This document shows, in pieces, positions 23,101 through 34,207 of a stretch of DNA of 64,000 nt. The DNA lies in assembly GCA_012845835.1 (NCBI GenBank), contig JABAKD010000002.1, positions 24,842,518-24,906,517 of the forward strand. Direction: 5' to 3'. The DNA is from Undaria pinnatifida (lineage: Eukaryota > Sar > Phaeophyceae > Laminariales > Alariaceae). Positions within the stretch are counted from its first letter, which is position 1, and the number at the start of each line of letters is the position of its first letter. The position numbers and the translations under genes were made by a program. The notes under the pieces were generated by a model, which did not search any database, was not told the DNA's origin, and saw only the letters and a program-made list of their open reading frames with translations.

Positions 23101-26100
23101 TTATCATAGACCACTGGGGTGGTACTGGTAAAAGACACATCCTACGGTCCGGGCGCGCCTAATTTTTCTTCAAGCTCCTCTCTTAAGGAGTTCTACAAAA
23201 AACACACACACATAGAAAAAAAAAAAATCGAAGAACGGGAGAAAGAGAGCGAAAAACCCGACGAGTCAACAAATGCCATGCCCTGCCATGGCGTAGGTAT
23301 GCAGCCGTTTTTTTTTCTATTTCTTTTTCTTCTTCTCCTTTCAGAAAACATGAAAACGGCATATTCCGACGATAATGGGGTAAGGAGCGCCCGTCACGCA
23401 GAAAACAAATTGCCAAAAAATGGTATACCTCTATCGTAACACGTGCTTAAAAGAAAATCTAACGCACCCATTTCCCCCCCGAAGTAAACCTTACTTAAGA
23501 CACCTTAAGACGTCCTCCTGCAGTGTCCCGCGCACTTTGTTTTTCACCCTTTCTCGGATGCCTCCGAGTCGATGTGAGTGGCGCCGCGAGGTCAGTACTT
23601 GACAAAAACAAAAAACACAAAAAATCCACCACCTAGACCGAAACCCGGAATGAACGTCACCCTGCAGTTATCCTGCGCACGTGTCTCTGCTCTTACTTGG
23701 ATGCCTCCGCGTCGATCTCGGCGCGGCGCACTCGAGCCTCCGCCTCCTTCTGCGCGTCGATTTTAGCGGCCTCCTCGCTGCCTCGCGCCCGAGTAATCTG
23801 ATCGGGGTGATCCAGGCCAAACACGGTGAGAAAATGGGGACGTTGATCCGGGTTTCATTACACGAGCGAGAAGCGTTTTTCCCGATAACTATATACGCTA
23901 CGCCAAATTGATTTTGCTTCAACCCAGCACAACCATGCACAGTGCAAAAACGGGCGGGTTTCACCACGTGACAACGTGCTTTGTCCGATAATTTTACATT
24001 CCCTCGGACCGCTTTGCTCGGCAGAGTGCTTCTGCGTAGCTTTTTGTTGGTTCTATTGCACTATCCATTCGGCCACTCAGTCACGTAACTAAGCGGAGGA
24101 ACACTACGGAGTCACTCGCGGGCTGAGTGGGGTCGAGTCAGGAGGTGTTTTAAGTCTCGCGGGACGGGACGGGACGGGACAGGTCGGGTCGGGTCGGGTC
24201 GGGTCGGGTCGGGTCGGGTCGGGTCGGGTCGGGTCGGGTCGGGTCGGGTCGGGTCGGGTCGGGTCGAGTCGGGTCGGGTCGGAACAGGTCGGGTCGGGTC
24301 GGGTCAGAAGGTTTTTCCAAAATCTCGCGGGTCGGGGCGGGTTGCCCTGGCTCGACCTGACCCGTGAAAAAACGTGATTTATCTTGCGTTCTACACATCG
24401 TCAGTAATATGCTAGACTATTCGTAGGTACGGCGATTTGTTTTCATTGGGCTTGCGTTTTGGAGTATCGGTTTTATGTTTGTTTTTGCACATTGTCCGTG
24501 CTATACCTAGATCATAGGTGCGGGGATTAGTTTTCGTCGAGTTTGCGTATGGGGATATCATTTCATGTGTGCTTTTACCCATTCATTATCCGTGCTATAG
24601 CTAAGATTATTGGCGTGGGATTGTTTTCGTCGGGTTGTGCTTTCGTGTTTTCTCGAGGTCAGATTTTTCGGGAGAGACATAGACAGAGCCCCCTCATGTA
24701 AGACGCCTCAGAGAATTTAGGTACCCCCGCTTCCGGACGAGCGTTGATCAGGCCACGGGAAAAACGAGACCGGTGTTATATACAAGGCTTCGTTTGGACA
24801 GGCAATTTTCTAACCTTTTACCAGTGGTCAAACGGACTAATACCCTCTACTCCGATAACAAAAGCCGTCGTCGACAGACCATGTTTTTTGGGGGGGGTCG
24901 TCGGTAACCAGACCAAGCGAGGGGGGGGGGGGTGGGCACCAAAAGGGGCGGTCTGTTCGCTACATAGCATTGCGCGCCAACCTACTTTTAGTTTTTGCTT
25001 GTGTGAAAAAAACAGGCTCGAAGGTTTTTATTTCCCCAGAGCTGTCGCTCGACTGCTACGTAGGCGTAGCGGGGTCGTGGTATACAACTAACGCACTCAC
25101 CCTAACCTCCGCCTCCGCGCGCGCGTTGGTTTCGTCCACGTTCGCCTTGCCCCGCGCCAACTAGAAGCGTGCGATGTCACCGTGCATGGTGGTCGTTACG
25201 GAATGCGCGCAGGGGCGGGGTGGGAACGGGAAGGAGCAAAAACAATCGGCGATGGAGCGGGCCGGAAACCGAAAAACGGTCTGCCACAAACCGTTGGCAT
25301 AGATGTTATTTTTACTCTGTGCAGCACGAGCTCCACGGCGATCACAGCAGGGGTTCCCTATAGCAAGGCGGTGGTGTGCAAAGTGCAATATGACCGCCTT
25401 ATAGAGGGAACCCGCCTTATTCGTTCCAGGTTACGAGTGGAAAACCCCAGTTGCGCCGAGCGATTTTGACCGCATTTTATCGGGATACCGCACTACTCAG
25501 ACCGCCTTGTAAGGGAGACCCCTAACCGCACTCACAAATATTCCCAGATGAAGCAACAAAAAGAAATCCTTGAATGTGTATTTTAATCAATGTGTGTTGT
25601 AGACATACCTACAATTTTTGTGCCCGTCCGCCCGTCACAGCATAATTTTGGGCTTTTTCGTCGCGGGCGGTCCGCAAAAAAAAAAGCTCAGTTGGTTAAT
25701 AGACTCAGCGCCGAGACGGCTGGCTGATGTCATACCCTTTTTTAATAAGAACTATGCTGTAAGATTTAGCCTCAGACGTGGAAAAAGGTTAAATATACAA
25801 TTTCATCCCCTGGCCTCCAACCGTATATCTCGTCATGAAAGCAGTACACGCGCATGTTGTGGTTGTTGACATCGAGTGCGTGAGGATCGTGACCGCGCGG
25901 CGGCCTCGACACGACAGCGAGAACGTATTGCGGGGCAGGGACTCTGGCCGCTGGGCGAGTAACCTTTGTAAAACCACACCCACGTTTTGGAAGACAAACT
26001 GTTAGGAATCAGTGTAGAATATTTCTGAAAAGCAGTTCCGAGAGGGTTAACAAAATTTAAAATGCCATTACCGGCACGAAAAAGCGACGAACTAAGCGTG

Positions 26101-29100
26101 TTGAAACCGACCTCTTCCATCTCCCTCATCTCGATCTCGAACCTCTGGATTTCGGCGTTCAGCTCCTGGAGTCGACGCAGGTTGGTCTGGCGGAGGGTCG
26201 TCATCTCCTGCTCCGCGTTGTCCTTGATCACCGTCAACCGGTTCTCGTGGGCCTTCTCGCTGCACGATGTATTCCGTTGCAAGAACCACAAAAATAACAA
26301 CAACAACAACAGCAAAAACGAAGAACCGAAAAAAAGTTATTTTTTTCATTGTACGTAAATTATTACCGGCACCACACAAACGTAAGTTATTTCCACTAAA
26401 AGCACGGCAAATACATGTTTACTGTTGATTTTTTAGCTATTGACAGCACTGGAATTGTCTCTATGCTTCAAGGGCGACTTCCCAAGGATATAAGGCACAA
26501 TAGTGGCCTTGCACGCGGAGTCGGCGAGTCAGGACGCCAGGTGCTGTCGTGAAAATTTCGAAGGCGAGCAGCTCAAAGCGAAGGGGGCGTCACTTTTGCA
26601 GCAAGCAAGTAGCGACTTCCTCGCGCTTCAAAAACGCCAGGTCATCAAGTTTAAAGTGTGCTTTCGCACGCAAGAAATCCGTCAAGTACAAAGTGTGCCT
26701 TTGCTATGGCATTGCCCTGGGAGGCCTGGATATTGGTAGACATCCGCGAGTATACCCGACCGACCTGCTATCCCGCCGTCCCAGGGAGGGAGAGCATTAT
26801 AAAGCTTGTTTTGGGTAGGAAAATAGCTAACGTTTAACCAGTGGTCATATGGGCTAACACCCTCTAATTCCTTAACATTTTTTCCTGCCTGCACACGAGC
26901 ACTTTCCGTGTATGGCCTGCACCGCACCGGGCAACACTGCAGCGCCGGGGAGTCAGAAAACACGGAATCAATTATGGCAGGAAGCAGGGGAATCGAAGGG
27001 TCAGGGAGTCGAAAAAGCCGGGGGGTTCTGAGGTTGTGTGAGGTGCCGAACTAAATGGCGTAGACAAACAACCGTTTGCTCGAGGAGGATTTGTCTGGTT
27101 GTGAAGAAAAAATTCGAGTGAGAGCCGTCCTCCCGACCCGATTCTGGGTGCTTTCGACGAGCAATACGAAAACTCAACCCCTTTTTCCTTTTTATCGGCA
27201 TTTCGGTGAAATACTGTAATGGAACGTGCGGTGCCTGGTATACATAGCTGTATACTCTGAGGGTACGGCTGGGATTAAGAGTAACTCTTCTCGCCGGTGG
27301 TATTTCGCGAGATCACGCCACCTCAGCTGCCGCGAAGGATATAGGGGGGGAAAAATGGAATCGGTTTTTCGAAAGCAGGCATGAGAATCTAGCTGATATC
27401 ATGTCGTTGTCGTTGCGCCCGCGCGTGTGTTGCGATTTTGTTTCGTGCTCTCACTGTTCTTCGATTTTGGTCTTGTACGCGGTAGTCCTCTCCAGCCTCT
27501 GCTGCAACGCGGACGGCAGCTCAACGTCCGTTATTTTAACCTGGCGAAAGCACGGCGACGCCACACGCACGAAAATGACGCCCACGGGTTCCCTTGATGA
27601 ACTCTACGGCCGTATCAGAACGACAGAAGAGCACAACGTTCACGGTACCTGTACCCTGCCTGTACAATGCAGAGCAAGCGATCGGTGCACATTCATTCTA
27701 TTTAGCAGGTATCAACAGAAACCAGCGTGCAGGTAAGCGGACCTTTCGAATGAACGAAACCCCGATTAGACATATACCCTCTCCCCCTTTATGACCATAC
27801 CACTACGGCCATGCACAAATTGAGTACCCCCCCCTCCCTCTCCCCCTCCATCCCCCCCTCCCTCCCAACCCCTCCCACCCCCCTCCCGCCGATCTCCAAC
27901 TCCCGTAGTGCTCTTATTCCCCCTCGGCGGCCTGCGCCTTGAATTGACATGCCCCCGCACCACACCGCTCCAACTGTTGCGTGCTACGTAGTGCTATCCC
28001 GTACCAAGCCGAAATGGCTGTAGGGGGTGGATGGGAAGATGGGGCGAGCGTAGCGGCGGGGTGTCTCACGTTCATGACTTGCACTCCGTACGTGTTGAGG
28101 ACAGCCCTCAGCGAGTCCAGCATGTCTCCGGCAAATTCTTCCCGCAAGTCGTTAACCTGGGGCATACACAGCGCATACCACAGGTGGCAGCGGCGGGTCG
28201 GTGTCACGCCATTTTTCGTGTCCAAAAAGCGTGTTACCTTGAACACGTCCCTTTTCCCTCGAATGTGGAAATTAATTTTTGCAGCTCCTAAGTGTCTCCT
28301 CTCCTAGTCGAACGTGATTTGTACCCATGTCGGGACTGCGGTGCTAAAAGGGTGCTAAAAGGGTTAACATACGTCTTGAGTTGGTATGAAATTATTAGAT
28401 TCAGCCCCCCGGGCGCTCCATCTCGAAAGGGAAGCATGCCTGGTCAATAGTCAAATGGCTAAGGCTAGCAACAAATGGGTACGCCGCCCCCGCCCCCCCT
28501 AATATCTATTGTGACATCCCCCTCCCTCGAACATGAAAAGTTAAGTAATGTGTTGAATTAATATGAATTAGTATTAAGGTGCTATGATACGAGCAGGCGT
28601 GTTTCTTCGTGTCTCCTCGACTGAGTAACTTAATGATCTGTTTCCCCCCCACGCTGGTTGTTATTTCGTCTTGGATTTTGTGTTTGCAGCAGGGGTCTAC
28701 GGACTACTACTACTACACAGGTAGCTTCGTTTGCGCTTGCTGTCTCCAGGCGGACGTGCTTCAGCAACGCCACGAGAAACGAGACGCACATACGCCTTGG
28801 AAATTCTTCGAACGCAGGGAAAAAAGGCCCATACGATACGGACAGTGGCCAGTTTTGAGCGATGCTTTCAGGCCATGCTCGGTACTTACCACGAGCTACA
28901 CACGAGCTGCTAATGTTTGAACACAGAAACAAAGGCCCACACGATACGGATAGTGGTCAGTTTTTCCACGATGCTTTCAGGTCATGCTCGGGGTATTTTC
29001 TACGAGCTAAAACACGCTGTGCTAATTTTTTGACGGCACAAAAAAAGGGGGGGGGGGGGGGGGGGAGGGACCAGAAGTCAGACTTTCTTGTCCGCCTTCC

Positions 29101-32100
29101 GAGATTAATCTATTAAGACACAAGACACACAGCACGGCGGCAGAGGTTTCTGTGCATTTCTTCAGTTGGGGACCTCTATCTCTATATCAGAGTCTATACA
29201 ATACCTCACCCCTCCAAAAAAACAAACAAACAGTTTTTGTTTCTTTTTTGTTTTTCTGTACATAGAAATGAACGCGGAGCCCGATGAACCAAAGCCCACG
29301 ACCTAGGCACACGCAAAGATAACATAACGACAAAAAAAAAGTCCGAAGTTTCGGGGCGATACCTCAACGCGTTTACGACTGGGAAACCTTTGTTTTGTTT
29401 TACAATTTTTCTTGGAATTAGTATAGAGAGGGATTTCGGGGGCTCTAAAGGGGCTAAGGAGCCCCCGTCATTTCAAGTTTTTGTTTATTTTTGTTATTGT
29501 TGCCATAAAGGGCCGCTTTTATCGTCAGGGGTTTTCGCCATCAGCGACCGTGACGTCTGGACAAGCCTCGGTCACAGGTGTCTTCCCGTCTCCCCCCCCC
29601 CCCCCCTCCCACACCCCCCTCCGGCGCAGTACATGCCTTCATTTTCATCGCGCACAGGGCTCAGCATTCCCACTTTTCAGCTTTTCTTGTGCTCGCCGAT
29701 TTTCATCGAACTATCTCTATCGTGGCACCCGTACATAGTACAGTACAGTATACCATTGCTCAATTTCTCGACCAGCGCACACTGCACTAAGTTGACGGCA
29801 GCTACAAATATCTTGCTACGCGACTTTATAGCGATAACTGCACTGTGTTTATCGAGGGTCTGGCATACGCCTTCGGAGGCGTGTTTTGTTGGCCTTATTT
29901 TTTAAAAGGGTGGATCGTTGCCTCATTCAGTTTTTAGCAGCGGTTTTACGGTTGGCAGACTCCATGTAGAGTCTACTGCCGTTGTGGTTGTGTGGCGCTC
30001 GCGGTAGGACTTGAGAAAACAAAAGTTGAGTTTCGAGAATGCCACAGACTCGACTCGATCCCTCTAGCTGACGTTCGGTTCTTCTGCACGTGAATCCCCC
30101 GCCTCCCCCTCGACCCGATCCCTCTAGCTGACGTTCGGTTCTTCTGCACGTGAATCTCCCGCCTCCCCCTCGACTCGATCCCTCTAGCTGACGTTCGGTT
30201 ATTCTGCACGTACGTCGTGAATCCCCCGCCTCCCCCCGCCCAACAGCCGGCGTGTTACAACAAGAACGTACCCCGAGCGTGTAAAACCCCAGCGACCCCA
30301 GAACAAAAGAAGCCGATGCGTGCACATACAACCGGCCGTGGTCCCGCGCTAGTACGGCACCGTTTAGTGCGGGTTCCCCACTTTAGCGCGGGTTCCCTAT
30401 TTTAGTGCGGGTTACCCACTTTAGTGCGGTGAAATTCGACTTATCCCACGGCAGTGGGGGCGCAGCGGAAGATTCTGAGCTCCTGGCGTGATGACCAGCT
30501 CAACATCTCGCCCGGAACATGGCTTTCGAAGGCATCCGTTCGCACAATTCGACCGACTCTTCTGTGCGCCAGTCACTATTGGTATACCATACTAGTAGCA
30601 GTATCAGACTGCCCGGTAGTCCCGCCCTCGAGGGGCTACAACCAGCCAGAAACGTTTTGGCACCCAAAAAGTGCACACCTCCGCCGTGAGATGACCCCTA
30701 CAGAGCACCGCACTATCCGGGGATGAGTCGTTCTACGGTAGCCCCCTCAACGTTTTCTTTGACGAAATCGCCGGTTTCAAAACCAGCTCCCCCCGGTCGT
30801 ATCTCCTGGAATACGTTCTCCCTTTGCCACCCCGACGCCATCGATGGACAGACCTTTGCACACAACAATATATATATGGATATTTTGTTCCCAATAGCAT
30901 GCTTTCTTGTATCGAGCAGCCATGAAACGTTCGTTAAAAGAAAATCGCTCGTTTTGGGGAGGGGCTATATCGTAGAATCAGTCGGATATACTGGGGGTCC
31001 CACTTTAGTGCTGGTGTTGCCATCTTCTAAGGGACCGTACTATTGAGGGGTCGCGCGTCCAGAACGTGGTGGGGGGGGGGGGGGAGGAGCGCACCTTATT
31101 GTGGGTGACCGTGTACACCAGACCACGGATAGACTCGTCCTGTATTTTGGGGGAACGCGCAGCAAGCAAACAAGTGAGCACAGCGGCGGGAGCTTTGTAA
31201 GAGGTGGCGGTTGTGTCGTCGGAAGAGGAGCAGATTCCCGCACAGCTCCAAACGTTTCTGAGCGGCAGCGTAACGACTGTTTAGTTGTTCGCATTACGGC
31301 ATAGGACACCTACAGCAGAAATAAGAAACAGAAAATACTGACCCAGACCGGGTTTCTTGTTTCGATGAGGGTGCGTTTTACACTAACTTCAGTACAATGG
31401 CTCCCGGATTCCTTACGTTCCTGTTGATATTAGCCTGCCCTTCTTATAGCCCTGTTTCTTATAAGCTTTTTTTTGTGCTATATTCCCCCGACAGTGGTGT
31501 ATGTCCTGTGGCCACGGGCTTGAGAATGCGAGTTCATGCGAGAACGACACATGTATGAGGATATGGTATTTTTGTTGGAGGACTCAGAGCACGAAAAAAG
31601 CGTGCACGGTGACAAAAACCAGGCATCCCCCGAGATACAAGCGTTCCCATTCTAAAAACAACGTATATGCATTATGGACGGAAGTTTAAGAACCGTAAGA
31701 CATTCATGTTAACACCCTCACGTTCCTTACTTTTACGTCCGGAGTGGCATACCGTGTAGTGAAAATAATGGTCTCGGGAGTTCCATAAGGCGTGTCGGGG
31801 AAAGATCCGGGGCAAGTGACGGGCGACACCAATTAGCCCAAACACGTGGGCGAACGGAGTACCTCCGATAGAGCACACCCACACCCACCTAGATAGAGCT
31901 AAAACCCTTCTCGATTAACAATCGAAGCAGCACAACCCGGGGTGTTGCCACCCACACTATTCTGCCGCGCCCTGTTTTGGCGTGGGTGAGCCAGGTCACT
32001 CACCACCTTGGACGACAGCAGTTCGTCCAATCGCTGAGGCCCGAGCTTGTACACGAACGCCCTCGCGCCATTGAAGTCGGGGCCTATGCGGAAAGTAAGT

Positions 32101-33460
32101 GCTTGATTTCACCAAAAAAAAAGTCGCACACACACGCAACGGTTCCACCAAAAAAAAAACGGTTCGGTTAAAAAAACAAAACGGTCCGTGTCAGAAAAAA
32201 AAAACGTCGACGTTTGTGAAGGGGACGGGGGAGAGGAAGCACCAGGGAGGTTCGGGTGAGATCCCGGGCAGCGGGCAGGGTCTCGTTAACTCCTTCGGAG
32301 GTTTATTCGACACACTGTTGTGAAATTGCCCAGGGAGTCTACCAAAGCGTAAGATCTAGGATACGGACACGATATAAAAGGGTTTCACATGCTTTTGAAG
32401 GCATGTGCGCATAGGCATTTCACATGCCTTTGAAGGCACGTGCGTATAGGGAAAAGGAGTTGATGCATTTTCTCCACGGATTAGCAGCGCGTTGAGCGTT
32501 CAGTTCTTTATCCTTGGCTTGTGGGACTAATACAAGAGCCTTATATAACACAAGCGAGTGACCAACGTGGAACCTGCCTAGTAGTAGAGAGACCTGCTAA
32601 AAGAGGGTGGCCTGTGTCAGTAACAGCCCCTGGCCTTACAATAACATGCTACGGTGGAGGTGAACCCTCACACGATGAGGAGCTCTACTACACCCTACCA
32701 CGAAAACAAAAACCTCCAGAAAACCGAGAGAGCAACCCGACTAAAAATCCCATGGCCCTACCAGTAGGGTATAAAAATACAAATATTTTTCTTCTTTTGC
32801 AATTTTTGTTTTTCTTTTACATGTTCAGACGATTTGGAGGTAAGGTCAGGAACTCCGTCATTCAGAAGAAAAAAAAAATGGTTCAAGAACGGCTGCCTTT
32901 GTCGTAGCCCTTGCCATTTCACACACCTCTTTGGGGGGGAAAACGCGTGAGAGATGTGTTCAGCCAAGTCCGCGCAGCTTGTGCAATCGGGGGGTCATCG
33001 GCGATAGATCGCCGTCGTCTTCTCTTGGGTTACTTCGTTAGTTTTTGTTAGACGTTGCAGCTAGCTGAAGGGGGTACCCGCGCGACTCCATGCGCCCTTT
33101 GCCCTCGCCCTCGCACTCCTTCCTACTGCAGTTACCTCCCCCCCTCCCCGCCGTCAGCCAAACAGGAAGGACGTAACGCCAGCAAAAAGCCAGTGTGTAC
33201 TATATGGAAGAAACGTAATGAGCGCTCAAATGTTAGAGGTGTCTCTATAGGTCTGGGAACGGTGGTCCACCACGAAAGGAATGTGTGTGTCAATGGTCAA
33301 ATGACTAAAGCAAGCAAAAAATGAGCTCCCCCCCCCTCCAACCCCCCTCCCCTCCCCCCCCTTCTCCGTCCCTGCATGCCGCCAAGGGCTCTTATCTTAC
33401 CAAGGTTGACGTTGACCATAACGTTGTCGCTTGTCGGGACGTTGTATGTAGGCGCGTTGT
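20127..33460 (-). CDS. SPFH/band-7 domain protein (prohibitin/stomatin/flotillin-like), 5' end not found
   Basis: Exons in transcript order: 33460-33401, 32101-32004, 31139-31095, 28156-28070, 27540-27455, 26259-26112, 25160-25101, 23797-23697, 21725-21557 and 20234-20127. All are GT...AG, the phases agree throughout, and they give 320 residues plus TAG. Order of features: SPFH beta-rich core (DNAPTYNVPTSDNVMVNVNL, then LTFRIGPDFNGARAFVYKLG); the conserved helix LREEFAGDMLDSLRAVLNTY followed by GVQVMNVKITDVELP; then about 170 residues of Glu/Ala/Arg coiled coil (NAEQEMTTLRQTNLRRLQEL, AEKEAEVAILKSQ) with flotillin-like composition; then KGRKLISGEAG near the C-terminus. SPFH proteins oligomerise on membranes as ring or cage scaffolds. 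The membrane anchor and first strands are missing, so the start and targeting are unknown. Introns carry many repeat copies (A, D, E, F, G, H, I, K). Confidence 0.9.
20672..20800 (+). repeat. Dispersed repeat I, copy 1
   Basis: ACACTAGCCCACCCTGA, a GCCGYATATG block, GAAGATGCGGC and CAACCCA-type ACCTCTAA blocks recur in order at 41,576-41,715. Lies in the last SPFH intron. Confidence 0.7.
22170..22340 (+). repeat. GGGTC-rich dispersed repeat H, copy 1
   Basis: Degenerate GGGTCGGGTC stretches separated by AGGAGRTTTTNAAAA-TCNCGGGTCGGG spacers. The same architecture occurs at 24,116-24,365. Confidence 0.75.
24116..24365 (+). repeat. GGGTC repeat H, copy 2, with an expanded 5-bp array
   Basis: Same spacer sequence as copy 1, but with about 22 near-perfect GGGTC pentamers at 24,183-24,303. 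It lies in an SPFH intron. Confidence 0.88.
24786..24845 (-). repeat. Dispersed repeat D, copy 2
   Basis: Reverse complement of the D consensus: CCTTTTACCAGTGGTCAAAC followed by GGACTAATACC. Confidence 0.7.
25350..25522 (+). mobile_element. TIR element F, copy 1 (about 170 bp)
   Basis: Starts GGGTTCCCTATAGCAAGGCGG and ends CCGCCTTGTAAGGGAGACCCC, an imperfect inverted repeat. The interior (TATTCGTTCCAGGTTA, CCAGTTGCGCCGAGCGATT, TATCGGGATACCGCA) matches 46,499-46,668. Too short to encode protein, so MITE-like. Confidence 0.75.
26803..26866 (-). repeat. Dispersed repeat D, copy 3
   Basis: CTTGTTTTGGGTAGG...GTTTAACCAGTGGTCATATG...GCTAACACC, the reverse complement of the D consensus, in an SPFH intron. 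Confidence 0.7.
27821..27900. repeat. C/T-rich low-complexity tract
   Basis: Runs of CCCCTCC inside an SPFH intron, 3' of the 28,070 exon in transcript order. Confidence 0.85.
28441..28500 (+). repeat. Dispersed repeat E, copy 2
   Basis: GGTCAATAGTCAAATGGCTA followed by AAGGCTAGCAACAAATGGGT and a C-rich tail, as in copies at 10,171 and 33,289. Confidence 0.75.
28820..29040. repeat. Imperfect tandem duplication of about 110 bp
   Basis: AAAGGCCCAYACGATACGGA, then a GATGCTTTCAGGYCATGCTCGG block, then ACGAGCTA and GCTAAT-T, occur twice, at about 28,825-28,917 and 28,932-29,035. A G-run of about 23 follows at 29,046. Confidence 0.85.
29411..29470 (+). repeat. Dispersed repeat K, copy 2
   Basis: TTAGTATAGAGAGGGATTTC followed by GGGGGCTCTAAAGGGGCTAA and GGAGCCCCC. 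The GGGGGCTC and GAGCCCCC can pair. Confidence 0.65.
30053..30232. repeat. About 60-bp tandem repeat, three units
   Basis: GATCCCTCTAGCTGACGTTC and GTGAATCCCCCGCCTCCCC blocks occur three times. The third unit has a short ACGTACGTC insertion. Confidence 0.9.
30361..30430. repeat. About 20-bp tandem repeat at the edge of repeat G
   Basis: TTTAGTGCGGGTTCCCCAC and variants occur about 3.5 times. A further CCCACTTTAGTGCTGG lies at 30,999, beyond element A2, so the motif bounds repeat G on both sides. Confidence 0.75.
30433..31046 (+). repeat. Dispersed repeat G, copy 1, interrupted by element A
   Basis: GAGCTCCTGGCGTGATGACC, ATCTCGCCCGGAACATGGCTT-type and CGCACTAT blocks match 35,895-36,172. The match breaks at GGGAT, where element A2 (30,725-30,982) is inserted. 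The sequence resumes with GGATATACTGGGGG. Confidence 0.7.
30725..30982 (+). mobile_element. MITE-like element A, copy 2 (nested in repeat G)
   Basis: It starts GAGTCGTTCTACGGTAGCCC and ends GGGGCTATATCGTAGAATCAGT, an imperfect inverted repeat. Flanks GGGAT and CGGAT match at four of five bases, a plausible worn target duplication. No coding capacity. Confidence 0.85.
32372..32452. repeat. Duplicated palindromic 33-mer
   Basis: TTTCACATGCYTTTGAAGGC followed by AYGTGCGYATAGG occurs twice in tandem. Within each unit CACATGCCTT pairs with AAGGCACGTG, giving two adjacent small hairpins in an SPFH intron. Confidence 0.8.
33289..33350 (+). repeat. Dispersed repeat E, copy 3
   Basis: GTCAATGGTCAAATGACTAA, then AGCAAGCAAAAAATGAG and a C-run. 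It ends about 50 bases from the 33,401 exon boundary. Confidence 0.75.
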
Positions 33461-33657
33461 CTGCCACCGTCCAAAACAGCAAAACGCCATACATCGCAGC
33501 CATCGCAGGCACCGCAGACATCGCAGAAGTCGGAGAAATCGAAGTCAGAGCGAGAAACTGATGTGGGAGGTGGGTAGTCACACACAACGACCACAGCGCT
33601 GTCTATACGCCGATTTCTCTTTCTCTGTGGTCTACGTATCGAGAAGACGACGTTGGA

Positions 33658-33904
33658 GCCGTTCTACGGTAGCCCCCCCAGCTTTCCTTTAACGAAATCG
33701 TCGGTTTCAAAACCAGCTCCCGGTCGTATCTCCTAAAATACGCTGTCCCGTGACACCCCCGACGTCATTGATCGATAGGCCTTTTGCACACAAAAAATTA
33801 CATTGACACTTTGTTTTCAATTATACCCTTCCTTGTGTCGAGCAGCCATGAAACGTTCGTCCAAGAAAATCGCTGGTTTTGGGGGGGCCTATCGTAGAAT
33901 CAGT
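33658..33904 (+). mobile_element. MITE-like element A, copy 3
   Basis: GAGCCGTTCTACGGTAGCCC at the left, GGCCTATCGTAGAATCAGT at the right, flanked on both sides by CGTTG (33,653-33,657 and 33,905-33,909), a clean 5-bp direct repeat. It lies just upstream of the first identified SPFH exon. Confidence 0.88.
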
Positions 33905-34207
33905 CGTTGATAGTCGCGTTAAGGTGAAAGCGTTGCCGGCGTTCAGTCAGGTCGTTGAAGATGTCTGTCCAACTACCGCTGCATGCTGCCTGATACCAGG
34001 TATTGTTTTTCTTCACGTCGTCTGACAAGGGTGGCTGTCTTTAGACCTTAGCGCTGATTTTCGATTAGACAGCCCGGGCTGATCTGATGACGATGCTTAC
34101 TAAGTTGGTGTACAGCCTTAAGTGCCGCTCTCGGGCCAATATAGAGGTGGCACGATGGACTGGTGCGATTTTTTTCACCGCGCATATTGCAGAAATGTAG
34201 CCCTCAC

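Noticed and set aside
24183-24303. Telomeric repeat tract
   Set aside because: The unit is the pentamer GGGTC, not a TTAGGG-type repeat, and it has the dispersed spacer of family H on both sides.
25833-25983. An extra SPFH exon in the intron between 26,112 and 25,160
   Set aside because: The flanking exons join in phase 0 into an expected SPFH coiled coil. The translation here shows no similarity to it.
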